Positions 16,356 to 25,456 of a DNA stretch of 64,000 nucleotides are shown piece after piece (position 1 is the first letter of the stretch; each line of letters starts with the position of its first letter). The stretch covers positions 186,001 through 250,000 of the forward strand of contig CAVUHK010000008.1 of NCBI GenBank assembly GCA_963741315.1. Direction: 5' to 3'. Under the pieces are notes generated by a model. It saw nothing but the letters and a program-made list of their open reading frames with translations, searched no databases and was not told the DNA's origin. This DNA is from PALSA-1003 sp963741315. GTDB lineage: Bacteria > Pseudomonadota > Gammaproteobacteria > Burkholderiales > Casimicrobiaceae. The position numbers and the translations under genes were made by a program.

Positions 16356-17425
16356 TTTGTCGCGACTTCGAGCTCGCGCTTGCGCACCGCCGAAGGCCAC
16401 AGTCCGGCGGGTCGGTAGAGCATGATCGCGACCAGTGCGATGCCGAAGACGAGCAGTCGCAGTGTCTCGGCGTCGATCCACACGCGTCCGAAAAGCGCGT
16501 GCTGGAGTGGCTCCATGGTCGCGCGCAGCACCTCGGGCAGCAGCGTCAGCAGCACCGCGCCGAGAATGACTCCCGGAATGTGGCCCATGCCGCCGAGCAC
16601 GACCATCGCCAGCACGATGACCGACTCGAACAGGCCGAAACTCTCCGGGCTGACGAACTGCTGCGTCGCCGAGAACACCGCGCCGGCAATGCCGCCGAAG
16701 GACGCGCCCATCGCGAATGCGAGCAGCTTGACGTTGCGGGTATTGATGCCCATGGCCTTGGCCGCGATTTCGTCTTCGCGAATCGCTTCCCAGGCGCGGC
16801 CGAGCCGCGAGTTCTGCAGCCGCAGGTTGATGACGATCACCGCGATGGTGATCAGCAGCAGCAGGTAGTAGTACTTCTGCGGCCCCGAAATCTGCAGGCC
16901 GAGCAGGTTGCTGTTGCCGGCCAGCGAAAAGCCGCCGATGCCGAAGGGATCGATCATGTTGATCCCCTGCGGTCCATTGGTGATGTTGATCGGCGCGTTG
17001 AGATTGTTCATGAAGATGCGGATGATCTCGCCGAAGCCGAGCGTGACGATCGCCAGGTAGTCGCCGCGGAGCTTGAGCGTCGGCGTACCCAGCAGCACGC
17101 CGAACAGGCACGCGACGCCCGCGGCAAGCGGCAGGATGATCCAGAACGGCAGGTGGATGCCGAAGTGCGGCGAGGCGAGCAATGCGTAGACGTAGGCGCC
17201 CACCGCGTAGAACGCGATGTAGCCCAGGTCGAGCAGGCCGGCGAACCCGACTACGATGTTGAGTCCGAGCGCGAGCATGATGTAGAGCATCGCGAAGTTC
17301 AGGATGCGCACCCATGCCTGGCCGGCAAAGCCGGCGACGATCGGCAGCAACGCCAGCGCTACCGCGACGAGGGCGACGCCGGCCCATGCCATCACCGGTA
17401 TCGCCTTGTTCTGGCCGTTGTGCAC
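16352..17425 (-). CDS. livM: Branched-chain amino acid ABC transporter, permease LivM
   Basis: Inner-membrane permease of 357 residues starting at GTG 17425. About eight to nine hydrophobic spans are visible, and the LivM signatures AMLYIMLALGLNIVVGFAGL, DLGYIAFYAVGAYVYALL and RGDYLAIVTLGFGEIIR are clear. The coupling-type segment RAWEAIREDEIAAKAMGIN contacts the ATPases in related systems. It pairs with LivH to form the pore. livH ends 28 nt upstream and livG overlaps its stop. Confidence 0.94.
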   Translation of the reverse strand: MHNGQNKAIPVMAWAGVALVAVALALLPIVAGFAGQAWVRILNFAMLYIMLALGLNIVVGFAGLLDLGYIAFYAVGAYVYALLASPHFGIHLPFWIILPLAAGVACLFGVLLGTPTLKLRGDYLAIVTLGFGEIIRIFMNNLNAPINITNGPQGINMIDPFGIGGFSLAGNSNLLGLQISGPQKYYYLLLLITIAVIVINLRLQNSRLGRAWEAIREDEIAAKAMGINTRNVKLLAFAMGASFGGIAGAVFSATQQFVSPESFGLFESVIVLAMVVLGGMGHIPGVILGAVLLTLLPEVLRATMEPLQHALFGRVWIDAETLRLLVFGIALVAIMLYRPAGLWPSAVRKRELEVATK

Positions 17426-17453
17426 GAATCAGGTCGTCAGCGGAAGTTGACGT

Positions 17454-18449
17454 TCAGGCGCGATCGGCGACGCGTTCGCCAAGCAGGCCGGAGGGACGGA
17501 AGATCAGCACCAGGATGAGAACGAAAAACGCGAACACGTCCTGGTAATTGCTGCCGAAGAGACTGATGGTGCCGTCCTTGGCGATGCACTGCTCCTGCAT
17601 CGATGCGCTGAGCCAGGGAAAGCCACAGAGATTGGTGACGTCGCCGATGTATCCGGCGCCCAGCGCTTCGATGATGCCGAGCAGGATGCCGCCGAGCATC
17701 GCGCCGGCAAGGTTGCCGATGCCGCCCAGCACCGCGGCGGTGAACGCCTTCAGGCCGAGCAGGAAACCCATGTAGTAGTGAGCGATGCCGTAGTAGGTCA
17801 TCACCATCAGGCCGGCGACTGCGGCGAGTCCCGCGCCGATCACGAACGCCGCCGAGATGACGACGTTGATGTCGATGCCCATGAGGCCCGCCACCTGCGG
17901 GTTCTGCGCTGTCGCGCGCATCGCCATGCCAAGGCGCGTGCGCTGCACGATGAACACCAGCCCGCCCATGAGCAGCGCGGCCAGCAGCACGATCATCATC
18001 TGCAGATCGGTCATCGACGCGCCGAAGATGGTGTACGCGGTCGGCTCGATGAGCGGAGGGAAGGTGAGGTAGTTGCGGCCCCAGATCATCAACGCGACGT
18101 TCTGCAGGATGATCGACATGCCGATCGCGGTGATCAGCGGCGCCAGCCGCGGCGCCTTGCGCAGCGGCCGGTAGGCGATCTTTTCCATGCTGTAGGCGAT
18201 CGCCATGCACACCAGGATCGCGACGAAGAGGCCGGCGACGATGATGACCACCGGTGCCAGCGGCAGGTGCGCACCCAGCAGGCCGGTGATGACCGACAGC
18301 GACACCATGGCACCGATCATCACCACTTCGCCGTGCGCGAAGTTGATCAGACCGATGATTCCGTACACCATCGTGTAGCCCAGCGCGACCAGCGCGTATA
18401 CGCTGCCCAGCGTCAGGCCGTTGATGATCTGCTGCAGGAAGATGTCCAC
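17454..18449 (-). CDS. livH: Branched-chain amino acid ABC transporter, permease LivH
   Basis: Inner-membrane permease of 331 residues. GTG 18449 is taken as the start because it gives the standard N-terminus, DIFLQQIINGLTLGSVYALV. LivH motifs are YTMVYGIIGLINFAHGEVVM and RATAQNPQVAGLMGIDIN. A short extra segment between GIIEALGAGYIGD and the last span is common in this family. It lies downstream of the terminator that follows livK. Confidence 0.93.
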   Translation of the reverse strand: MDIFLQQIINGLTLGSVYALVALGYTMVYGIIGLINFAHGEVVMIGAMVSLSVITGLLGAHLPLAPVVIIVAGLFVAILVCMAIAYSMEKIAYRPLRKAPRLAPLITAIGMSIILQNVALMIWGRNYLTFPPLIEPTAYTIFGASMTDLQMMIVLLAALLMGGLVFIVQRTRLGMAMRATAQNPQVAGLMGIDINVVISAAFVIGAGLAAVAGLMVMTYYGIAHYYMGFLLGLKAFTAAVLGGIGNLAGAMLGGILLGIIEALGAGYIGDVTNLCGFPWLSASMQEQCIAKDGTISLFGSNYQDVFAFFVLILVLIFRPSGLLGERVADRA

Positions 18450-18547
18450 GCGGCCCCTGGAAGCGGCGCGGCGGCGTCCGCACCCGAGTCCGGATTCTCC
18501 GCTGCGCGGGCGTCTCCGGCAATCCCTGCACCGAGACGGATCGACGC

Positions 18548-18577
18548 ACAAAAAAACGGCGCCTGACGGCGCCGTTG
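18548..18577 (-). terminator. Intrinsic terminator after livK
   Basis: On the minus strand AACGGCGCC and GGCGCCGTT form a 9-bp stem around a 4-nt loop, followed by an uninterrupted run of seven T. It lies between the livK stop (18604) and the livH start (18449). It should make most transcripts livK-only, with partial read-through into livHMGF. Confidence 0.85.
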
Positions 18578-18603
18578 ATTGGCTTGCTGCAGCCTGACCG
18601 GTA

Positions 18604-19980
18604 TTACTGGCCTTTTTCCTTCATTGCCTTCGCGGTGTCCGGAGCAACAGGCTTCGGATTTTCGACCGCTGACTTCATCTTGTCCATCGTCGACGGGGCC
18701 GCGGGCGCCATCGCGGGCGCCGCACCTGCCGGCGCCATTGCGGGCGCTGGCGCAGCGGGCGCTGCAGGAGCAGCGTCGAGCTTCTCGGTCTTGCCGGCGA
18801 CATTCATCGCCATCGGGACCAGCTTGCCGTCCTTGACCGTGTACAGCGTGATCGCGCCGTTCTTGGTGTCGCCATGCTCGTCGAACTCGATCTTCGCGGT
18901 AATGCCGTCGTACGAGATCTTGGCGAGCTCGGGCAGGTACTTGGCGGGATCGGTCGAGTTGGCCTTCTTCATCGCTTCGATCAGCGTGTTCGCTGCATCG
19001 TAGGAATACGGCGCGTAAACCTGGATCGGGCCGTACTTGGCGGTGAAGCGAGTGACGAAGTCCTTGGCATTGGGCATCTTTTCCGGCGGCAGTCCCGCTT
19101 GCGTGCAGAACTGGCCTTCGGCCGCGCCGCCGGCCAGCTTCGGCCACTCGGACGAGCACACGCCGTCACCGGAAATGAACTTGGCCTTGATGCCGAGTTC
19201 CTTGATCTGCTTGGCCATCGGACCGCCTTGAGCGTCCATGCCGCCGTACATGATCACGTCCGGATTCTTGGCCTTGATCTTGGTCAGGATCGCCTTGAAG
19301 TCGGTCGCCTTGTCGTTGGTGTATTCACGCGCGACGATCGTTGCGCCGGCGGCCTTGGCGGCCTTTTCGGTCTCGTCGGCGAGACCCGCGCCATACGCGG
19401 TCTTGTCGTCGATGATCGCGATCTTCTTGGCGCCCAGCGTTTCCACCGCGGCCTTGCCGATGACGCTGCCTTGCTGCACGTCGTTGGCCATCACGCGGAA
19501 GGTGGTCTTGAAGCCCTGCAGCGTCAGCTTCGGGTTGGTCGCCGAAGGCGAAACCTGGGGAATGCCGGCGTCGCTGTAGATCTTCGAGGCGGGAATCGAC
19601 GTTCCCGAATTCAGGTGGCCCACTACGCCGGCAACCTTGTCGTCGACCAGCTTCTGGGCGACGGTGGTGCCTTGCTTGGGATCGGCCTGGTCATCCTGCG
19701 CGTCGAGTTCGAAGGTGACTTTCTTGCCGTCGATGACGATGTTCTTGGCGTTGGCGTCGTCGATGGCGAGGCGCGCGCCGTTCTCGTTGTCCTTGCCCAG
19801 GTGCGCCTGCGGACCGGTCGTCGGTGCGACGTGGCCGATCTTGACGGTTACCGTAGGCATGGCCGGTGCGGCGGCAGGTGCGGGTGCTTCGGCCTTCTTG
19901 GGCTCTTCCTTGCCGCAGCCGTACGCGACCAGCAGCGCCGACGCGAGGAGCGTCAGGCTGAACGAGCGGTTGAAATTCAT
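18604..19980 (-). CDS. livK: Branched-chain amino acid type ABC substrate-binding protein with Ala/Pro-rich tail
   Basis: Type I periplasmic binding protein of 458 residues. The core (residues 40-400) shows VKIGHVAPTTGPQAHLGKDN, INGKK-like DGKKVTFELDAQDDQADPKQ, KVAGVVGHLNSGTSIPASKIY and FKTTFRVMANDVQQG, all typical of LivJ/LivK. Two features are odd. The signal ends ALLVAYGC, a possible lipobox with Tyr at -2, which would tether the protein. After residue 400 there is an extension of about 55 residues rich in Ala, Pro and Met that the family usually lacks. The gene is first in the liv cluster, with its own promoter and terminator, fitting the excess of binding protein that importers need. Confidence 0.93.
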   Translation of the reverse strand: MNFNRSFSLTLLASALLVAYGCGKEEPKKAEAPAPAAAPAMPTVTVKIGHVAPTTGPQAHLGKDNENGARLAIDDANAKNIVIDGKKVTFELDAQDDQADPKQGTTVAQKLVDDKVAGVVGHLNSGTSIPASKIYSDAGIPQVSPSATNPKLTLQGFKTTFRVMANDVQQGSVIGKAAVETLGAKKIAIIDDKTAYGAGLADETEKAAKAAGATIVAREYTNDKATDFKAILTKIKAKNPDVIMYGGMDAQGGPMAKQIKELGIKAKFISGDGVCSSEWPKLAGGAAEGQFCTQAGLPPEKMPNAKDFVTRFTAKYGPIQVYAPYSYDAANTLIEAMKKANSTDPAKYLPELAKISYDGITAKIEFDEHGDTKNGAITLYTVKDGKLVPMAMNVAGKTEKLDAAPAAPAAPAPAMAPAGAAPAMAPAAPSTMDKMKSAVENPKPVAPDTAKAMKEKGQ

Positions 19981-20049
19981 GGTGGTTCTCCGAAAGGGGG
20001 GTAGTCAAAAATGCGTGGAAAATGCGGGAACACGCTGGGGTAACAGAGT

Positions 20050-20078
20050 ATTATTACGTCCCCGACGCGCGCTGTCAA
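20050..20078 (-). promoter_or_regulatory. Sigma-70 promoter of livK
   Basis: On the minus strand a perfect TTGACA (20078-20073) and AATAAT (20055-20050) are separated by 17 nt. The predicted start near 20043 gives a leader of about 60 nt before the livK ATG. The rest of the 299-nt gap to the divergent efflux gene shows nothing else clear. Confidence 0.75.
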
Positions 20079-20279
20079 TCAGCCAGCCACAGCGGTCGAG
20101 GCGAACCCGCAGCCCTGGCGCAACGAGATTTTCGCGCCAGGTGAATCCGGGAACGCTCGCCGCCGCATCCAATCAGATGCATGTCGGGCCATGACGCCGC
20201 GCGAGGGATCGATCCTCTTGCGGGCGTCGCATTCTGTGCGCGGGCACACGATGCCCGTTCGATGGGGGAGTAATCGCCA

Positions 20280-21452
20280 ATGTTTGCCAGTTTCACCCGT
20301 CGCCGCGCGATCGGCGCGTTGCTCGCCGCCATCATCATCGCCGCCATCGCGGGCGGCGTGGCATTTCGCGCCATCAAGAAAGCAGCGGCAGAATCGCCCG
20401 GCGGCCCCGGCGGACCTCCGGTGACGCTCGAGTTCACCGCGGCGGACCTGGTCCGCGTCGAAGCGCAGCCGTTGACACGCTGGCTGCCGGTCTCGGGCAC
20501 GCTGCAGCCGGTCGATCAATCGACGGTCAAGGCCAAGGTCTCTGGCGAGATTCGCCAGGTGCTGGTGCGCGAAGGCGAGACGGTCAAGGCCGGGCAGGTA
20601 CTCGCCCGCTTCGATACGGCCGACCTCGACGCCAGACTCGCCGATCGCGTAGGTGCGCTCGAAGCCAGCCGCGCGCAGCTGTCGCTCGCCGAGAAGACGC
20701 GGACGCAGAATCACGCTCTGCTCAAGCAGGGCTTCATTTCGCAGAACGCCTACGACAGCGCCGAGAGCAATCTGTCGGTGAACCAGGGTGCGCTCAAGTC
20801 CTTCGAGGCGCAGGTCCAGCTGGCGAAGAACGCGCTGCGCGACGCGGTGGTCACGGCGCCCCTGGCGGGCACCGTCGCCAAGCGTCATGTGCAGCCAGGC
20901 GAGAAGGTCAATTTCGATTCGCCGCTGTTCACCGTCGTCGACCTGGGCAGGATGGAGTTGCAGGCGATGGTTCCGGCCAACGACATTCCCGAACTCACCG
21001 CCGGCATGGCGGTGCAGCTGTCGATCGACGGCTTCAACGACCGCACCTTCACCGGCTCCGTCGAACGCATCAATCCGATGACCGAGGCGGGCACGCGCGC
21101 GATCCTGGTGTTCGTGCAGATTCCCAATCCGGACGCGGCGCTCAAGGGCGGCATGTTCGCCACTGGGCGCGTGCGCCTCGCGGCCGTCGCGCCGGTGCCG
21201 ACGCTTCCGGCGACCGCGATCCGCAGCGAAGCCGGGTTGACCTACGTGTGGACCCTCGAGGGAGGCAAGCTCCTCCGGCGCAACGTCGCGCTGGGTCGCC
21301 GCGACGAGGTCACTGGGAGGGTCGAACTGAAGAGCGAATTGCCCGCCGCCGCGCAGGTGCTTGCCGCGCGCTTCGACAACCTCAAGGAAGGCGCGCCCGC
21401 CGTGCTGCGCGCGCCGGTAGCGGCGCCGGCCAAGAGCAGCAGCGCCGGCTGA
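20280..21452 (+). CDS. RND efflux periplasmic adaptor (membrane fusion protein)
   Basis: HlyD/AcrA-type adaptor of 390 residues that links an inner-membrane RND pump to an outer-membrane channel. An N-terminal membrane anchor (AIGALLAAIIIAAIAGGVAF) is followed by the barrel-sandwich half motif VSGEIRQVLVREGETVKAGQVLARFD. Next come an alpha-hairpin (residues 120-185), the second lipoyl half APLAGTVAKRHVQPGEKVN, a beta-barrel domain and a membrane-proximal domain. A GGGGGAG ribosome site precedes ATG 20280. The pump follows 22 nt downstream. Drug or metal specificity cannot be read from the sequence. Confidence 0.92.
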   Translation: MFASFTRRRAIGALLAAIIIAAIAGGVAFRAIKKAAAESPGGPGGPPVTLEFTAADLVRVEAQPLTRWLPVSGTLQPVDQSTVKAKVSGEIRQVLVREGETVKAGQVLARFDTADLDARLADRVGALEASRAQLSLAEKTRTQNHALLKQGFISQNAYDSAESNLSVNQGALKSFEAQVQLAKNALRDAVVTAPLAGTVAKRHVQPGEKVNFDSPLFTVVDLGRMELQAMVPANDIPELTAGMAVQLSIDGFNDRTFTGSVERINPMTEAGTRAILVFVQIPNPDAALKGGMFATGRVRLAAVAPVPTLPATAIRSEAGLTYVWTLEGGKLLRRNVALGRRDEVTGRVELKSELPAAAQVLAARFDNLKEGAPAVLRAPVAAPAKSSSAG

Positions 21453-21474
21453 GGTCTTTGCCCGGACTCCCGCC

Positions 21475-24400
21475 ATGTGGATCACGCACGTATCGATCAG
21501 GAATCCGGTGTTCGCGACCATGGTCATGGTCGGCATCGCCGTGCTGGGCATTTTTTCGTACACGCGGTTGCGCGTCGAGCAAATGCCCGACGTGACCCTG
21601 CCGTTCGTGTTCGTGATCACCGCCTATCCGGGGGCTTCGCCGGAAGTCGTCGAGACCGATGTCACCAAGCCGCTCGAATACGCGATCAACACCGTGTCCG
21701 GCGTGCGCACGATCCGTTCGACCTCGCTCGAAGGGCGCAGCGAGATCTTCGCCGAGTTTCGACTGGCCACCGACATCAACCGCGCGATGCAGGACGTGCG
21801 CGACAAGATCGCGGCAGTGAAGCCGGGTTTCCCGAAGGACGTCAAGGACCCGCTGGTCATCCGCGCCGACCAGGAGAACCAGCAGCCGGTGGTCTCGCTT
21901 GCGGTGCTGTCGCCGACCATGGGTCTGCGCGAGCTGACATCGCTTACCGACCAGGTCATCGTGAAGGGGCTCGAAAATGTGCCGGGCGTCGCCAGCGTCG
22001 ACGTCAACGGCCGCGTCACGCGGCAGATCCTGGTGCAGATCAAGCCCGGCGCACTGACCGCGCTGGGCATCGGCATCGACCAGGTTGTCGCCGCGATCCG
22101 GAATGCCAACCAGGATGTGCCCGCCGGACGCATCACCCACGGTACGCAAGATGCGGTCGTGCGCATCGAGGGCAGGATCAAGGACCCCGCGCAGTTCGGC
22201 CGCATCATCGTCGCGCAGCAGGGCGGCGCATCGGTGTACCTGGCGCAGGTCGCCGACGTCATCGACGGGGAAAAGGAAGAGACCTCGCTCGCGCGCATCA
22301 ATGGCCGGCGCTCGATCACCCTCGACGTGCAGAAGTCGCAGGACGCCAACATCATCGAGACCGGGCAGGGCGTTGCCGACGCCGTCGCGGCGCTCAAACT
22401 GCGGCTGCCGCCGGAAGTCGAGCTGCGCGTGGTCTACTCGACCGCGGAGGCCGTGCAACGCAGCGTCGACCGCGTCAAGGAGACGATTGTCGAAGGCGCG
22501 CTGCTCACCGTGCTCATCGTCTTCCTGTTCCTGCATTCCTGGCGCAGCACCGTCATCACCGGCCTGACGCTGCCCATTTCCGTAATCGCGACCTTCATCG
22601 CGATCTACGCGTTCGGCTTCTCGCTCAATTTCCTCACGCTGATGGCCCTGTCGCTGTGCATCGGGCTCTTGATCGACGACGCGATCGTCGTGCGCGAGAA
22701 CATCGTGCGCCATCTGGCGATGGGCAAGGATCACAATACCGCGGCACGCGAAGGCACTGACGAGATCGGACTCGCGGTCATGGCGACGACCTTCGCCATC
22801 GTCGCGGTGTTCATCCCGATCGCATTCATGAGCGGGATCATCGGGCGCTTCTTCTTCCAGTTCGGCCTGACGGTGACCGTCGCGGTGCTGGTGAGCCTGT
22901 TCGTCAGCTTCACCCTCGACCCGATGCTCTCGTCGGTGTGGCACGATCCTCCCGGCTCGCGCTTCGCCCGTGCACCGTGGCTGGGGCGCTTCATGGAGCG
23001 CTTCGAGCGCGGCGTCGAGTGGGTGCACGGTTTCTACGGTCGCGTGCTCGAATGGGCGCTGGCGCATCGCGGCAAGGTCGTGCTGATCGCGCTGGCGAGT
23101 TTTGGCGCGAGTTTCGGGGTGGTGCCGCTGGTAGGCACCGAATTCGTGCCCGAGGCGGACCAGAGCTTCATTTCGCTGCGCCTGAACGCGCCGGTCGGGT
23201 CGAGCCTGGAATACACCGACGCCAAGGTGCAGCAGGTCGAGGCAGTGCTCAAGCGCTTTCCCGAAGTCGCGTTGGTCATGACCACGGTGGGCACCAACGA
23301 CGGGCGAAACTATGCGCGCGTCAACCTGCGTCTGGTCGAGCGCGCGGCACGCAGTCGCACGCAGAAGGAACTCGAGCGCGCGATCCGAACCGAATTGAAG
23401 CCGATCCCGGGCATCGAACTGGCGATCGGCTTCAACCGGCCGGTGTGGGTAAACGTGCTGGGGCCGGATCCGGCGACCCTGACGGCACTGGTCGCGCAAT
23501 TCGCGCGCGAGGTCGCCAAGGTGCCGGGCATCGCCGACCTGGAGATTTCCGAAAAGACCGCCAATCCCGCGCTCTCGATCCGGCTCAACAACGCCGCCGC
23601 CGCGGACCTCGGCATCAACGTTCAGCAGGTCGGCGCGACGGTGCGCCCGCTGCTCGCCGGCGACACCGTGAGCTACTGGCTCGCGCCCGATGCGCAGAAC
23701 TACGAAGTCAACGTGCAGCTGGCGAAGGACCAACGCCAGCTCGCCTCGGATCTGGGCAACCTCTACCTGACCAGCAACCGCACCGGACCAGACGGTGCGC
23801 AACGCATGGTGCCGCTGCGCCAGGTTGCCGAGATCGTCGAGACGACCAGCCCGCAGGCGATCAAGCGGCAGGACCTGCAGCGCCGAGTTGCGCTCTATGC
23901 GGGTGTCGAAGGTCGGCCTTCGGGCGACGTCAACGACGACGTCCAAAAGATCATCAAGGCGACAACGTTGCCGCCCGGCTACCGGTTCGACGTCGGCGGC
24001 CAGGCCAAGGACATGCGCGAATCGTTTCAGGCGGCGCTGGCGGCGCTCGGCCTGGCGATCATTTTCATCTATCTCATCCTCGCGTCGCAGTTCGCGAGTT
24101 TCACCCAGCCGCTGGCGATCATGACCTCGCTGCCGTTTTCGCTCATCGGCGTTTTCCTGGCGCTGCTGCTGACCGGCACCACGCTCAACATCTTCTCGAT
24201 CATCGGTTTCATCATGCTGATGGGGCTGGTGACCAAGAACGCCATCCTGCTGGTCGATTTCGCCAACCGCGCGCGGCGCGGTGGCGCGACGGTGCATGAA
24301 GCGCTGGTCCAGGCCGGCCAGGTGCGTCTGCGGCCGATCCTGATGACCACCGCGGCGATGATCGGCGGGATGCTGCCACTGGCGCTGGGCCTGGGTGAAA

Positions 24401-24582
24401 GCGGTGAGACGCAGGCGCCGATGGGGCGCGCGATCATCGGCGGGGTCATCACCTCGACCCTGCTGACGCTGGTCGTCGTGCCGGTCATTTACACGTTTCT
24501 GGTCGGTGCCAGTGCGCGCTGGACGGCGCGCCGCGCGGCGCGACGCGCAGCAAGGGAAGTGCTGCCGGCCCCCGGCGATTGA
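21475..24582 (+). CDS. RND-family efflux pump, inner-membrane permease
   Basis: Proton-driven exporter of 1035 residues, AcrB/MdtB-like, working as a trimer. The N-terminus ISIRNPVFA-like (VSIRNPVFATMVMVGIAVLG) is the first span. The conserved proton-relay residues are visible: the Asp pair in LCIGLLIDDAIVVREN (span 4) and Lys in LMGLVTKNAILLVDF (span 10). Two large periplasmic loops are present, as expected for the hydrophobe/amphiphile class. It follows the adaptor gene by 22 nt. The tolC-like gene downstream probably supplies the exit duct. The substrate is unknown. Confidence 0.95.
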   Translation: MWITHVSIRNPVFATMVMVGIAVLGIFSYTRLRVEQMPDVTLPFVFVITAYPGASPEVVETDVTKPLEYAINTVSGVRTIRSTSLEGRSEIFAEFRLATDINRAMQDVRDKIAAVKPGFPKDVKDPLVIRADQENQQPVVSLAVLSPTMGLRELTSLTDQVIVKGLENVPGVASVDVNGRVTRQILVQIKPGALTALGIGIDQVVAAIRNANQDVPAGRITHGTQDAVVRIEGRIKDPAQFGRIIVAQQGGASVYLAQVADVIDGEKEETSLARINGRRSITLDVQKSQDANIIETGQGVADAVAALKLRLPPEVELRVVYSTAEAVQRSVDRVKETIVEGALLTVLIVFLFLHSWRSTVITGLTLPISVIATFIAIYAFGFSLNFLTLMALSLCIGLLIDDAIVVRENIVRHLAMGKDHNTAAREGTDEIGLAVMATTFAIVAVFIPIAFMSGIIGRFFFQFGLTVTVAVLVSLFVSFTLDPMLSSVWHDPPGSRFARAPWLGRFMERFERGVEWVHGFYGRVLEWALAHRGKVVLIALASFGASFGVVPLVGTEFVPEADQSFISLRLNAPVGSSLEYTDAKVQQVEAVLKRFPEVALVMTTVGTNDGRNYARVNLRLVERAARSRTQKELERAIRTELKPIPGIELAIGFNRPVWVNVLGPDPATLTALVAQFAREVAKVPGIADLEISEKTANPALSIRLNNAAAADLGINVQQVGATVRPLLAGDTVSYWLAPDAQNYEVNVQLAKDQRQLASDLGNLYLTSNRTGPDGAQRMVPLRQVAEIVETTSPQAIKRQDLQRRVALYAGVEGRPSGDVNDDVQKIIKATTLPPGYRFDVGGQAKDMRESFQAALAALGLAIIFIYLILASQFASFTQPLAIMTSLPFSLIGVFLALLLTGTTLNIFSIIGFIMLMGLVTKNAILLVDFANRARRGGATVHEALVQAGQVRLRPILMTTAAMIGGMLPLALGLGESGETQAPMGRAIIGGVITSTLLTLVVVPVIYTFLVGASARWTARRAARRAAREVLPAPGD

Positions 24583-24608
24583 CGTGCGATAATGATTCGA
24601 CGCATAAT
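24579..24608 (+). promoter_or_regulatory. Promoter of the methyltransferase-tolC unit, overlapping the pump gene's stop
   Basis: TTGACG (24579-24584) and CATAAT (24603-24608), each 5 of 6 to consensus, are spaced 18 nt. The -35 box covers the stop codon of the RND gene. The predicted start is at about 24615, inside the palindrome that follows. It would let methyltransferase and tolC be transcribed apart from the pump. Confidence 0.6.
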
Positions 24609-24612
24609 TCGC

Positions 24613-24637
24613 AACTGACCGCGAGTCAGTTACTGAC
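24613..24637 (+). promoter_or_regulatory. Operator-like cluster of alternating CTGAC/GTCAG half-sites
   Basis: AACTGAC (24613-24619) and GTCAGTT (24625-24631) form a perfect 7-bp inverted repeat with a 5-nt centre. The right half-site pairs again with CTGAC at 24633-24637 across TTA, so three half-sites alternate. The cluster lies on the predicted transcription start, the position where a repressor would block initiation. In the RNA it could also form a hairpin in the leader. No regulator gene is adjacent. Confidence 0.5.
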
Positions 24638-24704
24638 CCTGGGTCGCTTTCGATCGCGGTTTACCGATTTCCTAGCCTTGCACGATGCGCTGGTCCACTT
24701 GCCG

Positions 24705-25391
24705 ATGACTCCTGCCCAAACGCTGTCCACACCTGCCCGTTTCGACGTCGAGCACGCGCGTTTCAACATGGTCGAGCAGCAGATCCGCACTTGGGAGGTG
24801 CTCGATCAGGGCGTGCTGGACTTGCTGTTTCGCGTGCGGCGCGAGGACTACGTGCCGAGCGCCTACCGCGAGCTCGCCTTTGCCGACCTGGAAATTCCGC
24901 TGGGTGACGGCGAGCGCATGTGGACGCCGAAAATGGAGGCGCGCGTGCTCCAGGAGCTGGAACTGCAGTCCTCCGATGTGGTACTCGAAGTCGGCACTGG
25001 CAGCGGATACCTCACTGCGCTGCTCGCCGCGCGCGGCGCCGATGTGACCAGTGTCGAGATCAACCCGCGCCTTCATGCTGAAGCGCAGGCGCGCCTCAAG
25101 CGCGGCGGCGTGGGCAACGCCCGAGTCGTCGCCGGCGACGCGGCGCAGGGCTACGGCAGCGCGCAGTACGACGCCATAGTCCTGACCGGCTCGACGCCAG
25201 TGTTGCCCGATGCGTGGCGCTCTCAGCTCAAGCCGGCCGGCCGCCTGTTCGCGGTGGTCGGCGACGCGCCAGTCATGACGGCGCGCCTGCTGCGCTGGAC
25301 CGCGCCCGGCGCGATCACCACCGAGGACCTGTTCGAGACCGTAGTCGCACCGTTGCAGAATGCCGCGCAACCGCGGCGCTTCGTGTTTTGA
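24705..25391 (+). CDS. Protein-L-isoaspartate O-methyltransferase family protein
   Basis: SAM-dependent methyltransferase of about 228 residues from ATG 24705. It has the PCMT pattern: RFNMVEQQIRTWEVLDQGVL, VPSAYRELAFADLEIPLGDGERMWTPKMEARVLQ and the SAM-binding VLEVGTGSGYLTALLAARGA. The classic repair enzyme methylates isoaspartyl residues in aged proteins. This betaproteobacterial subgroup beside tolC has not, to my knowledge, been tied to that activity, so the exact substrate is open. The leader of about 90 nt has no strong ribosome site. tolC begins 65 nt downstream. Confidence 0.85.
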   Translation: MTPAQTLSTPARFDVEHARFNMVEQQIRTWEVLDQGVLDLLFRVRREDYVPSAYRELAFADLEIPLGDGERMWTPKMEARVLQELELQSSDVVLEVGTGSGYLTALLAARGADVTSVEINPRLHAEAQARLKRGGVGNARVVAGDAAQGYGSAQYDAIVLTGSTPVLPDAWRSQLKPAGRLFAVVGDAPVMTARLLRWTAPGAITTEDLFETVVAPLQNAAQPRRFVF

Positions 25392-25456
25392 AGAACGCGG
25401 TGGAACGGCGGCGCGTCCGGCCTGTCGCGACCGAATCGAGAACCGGAATCCACACG

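Noticed and set aside
21382..24297. A 971-codon minus-strand frame opposite the RND pump
   Set aside because: Same antisense shadow effect; low-complexity Arg/Asp/His composition and no family match.
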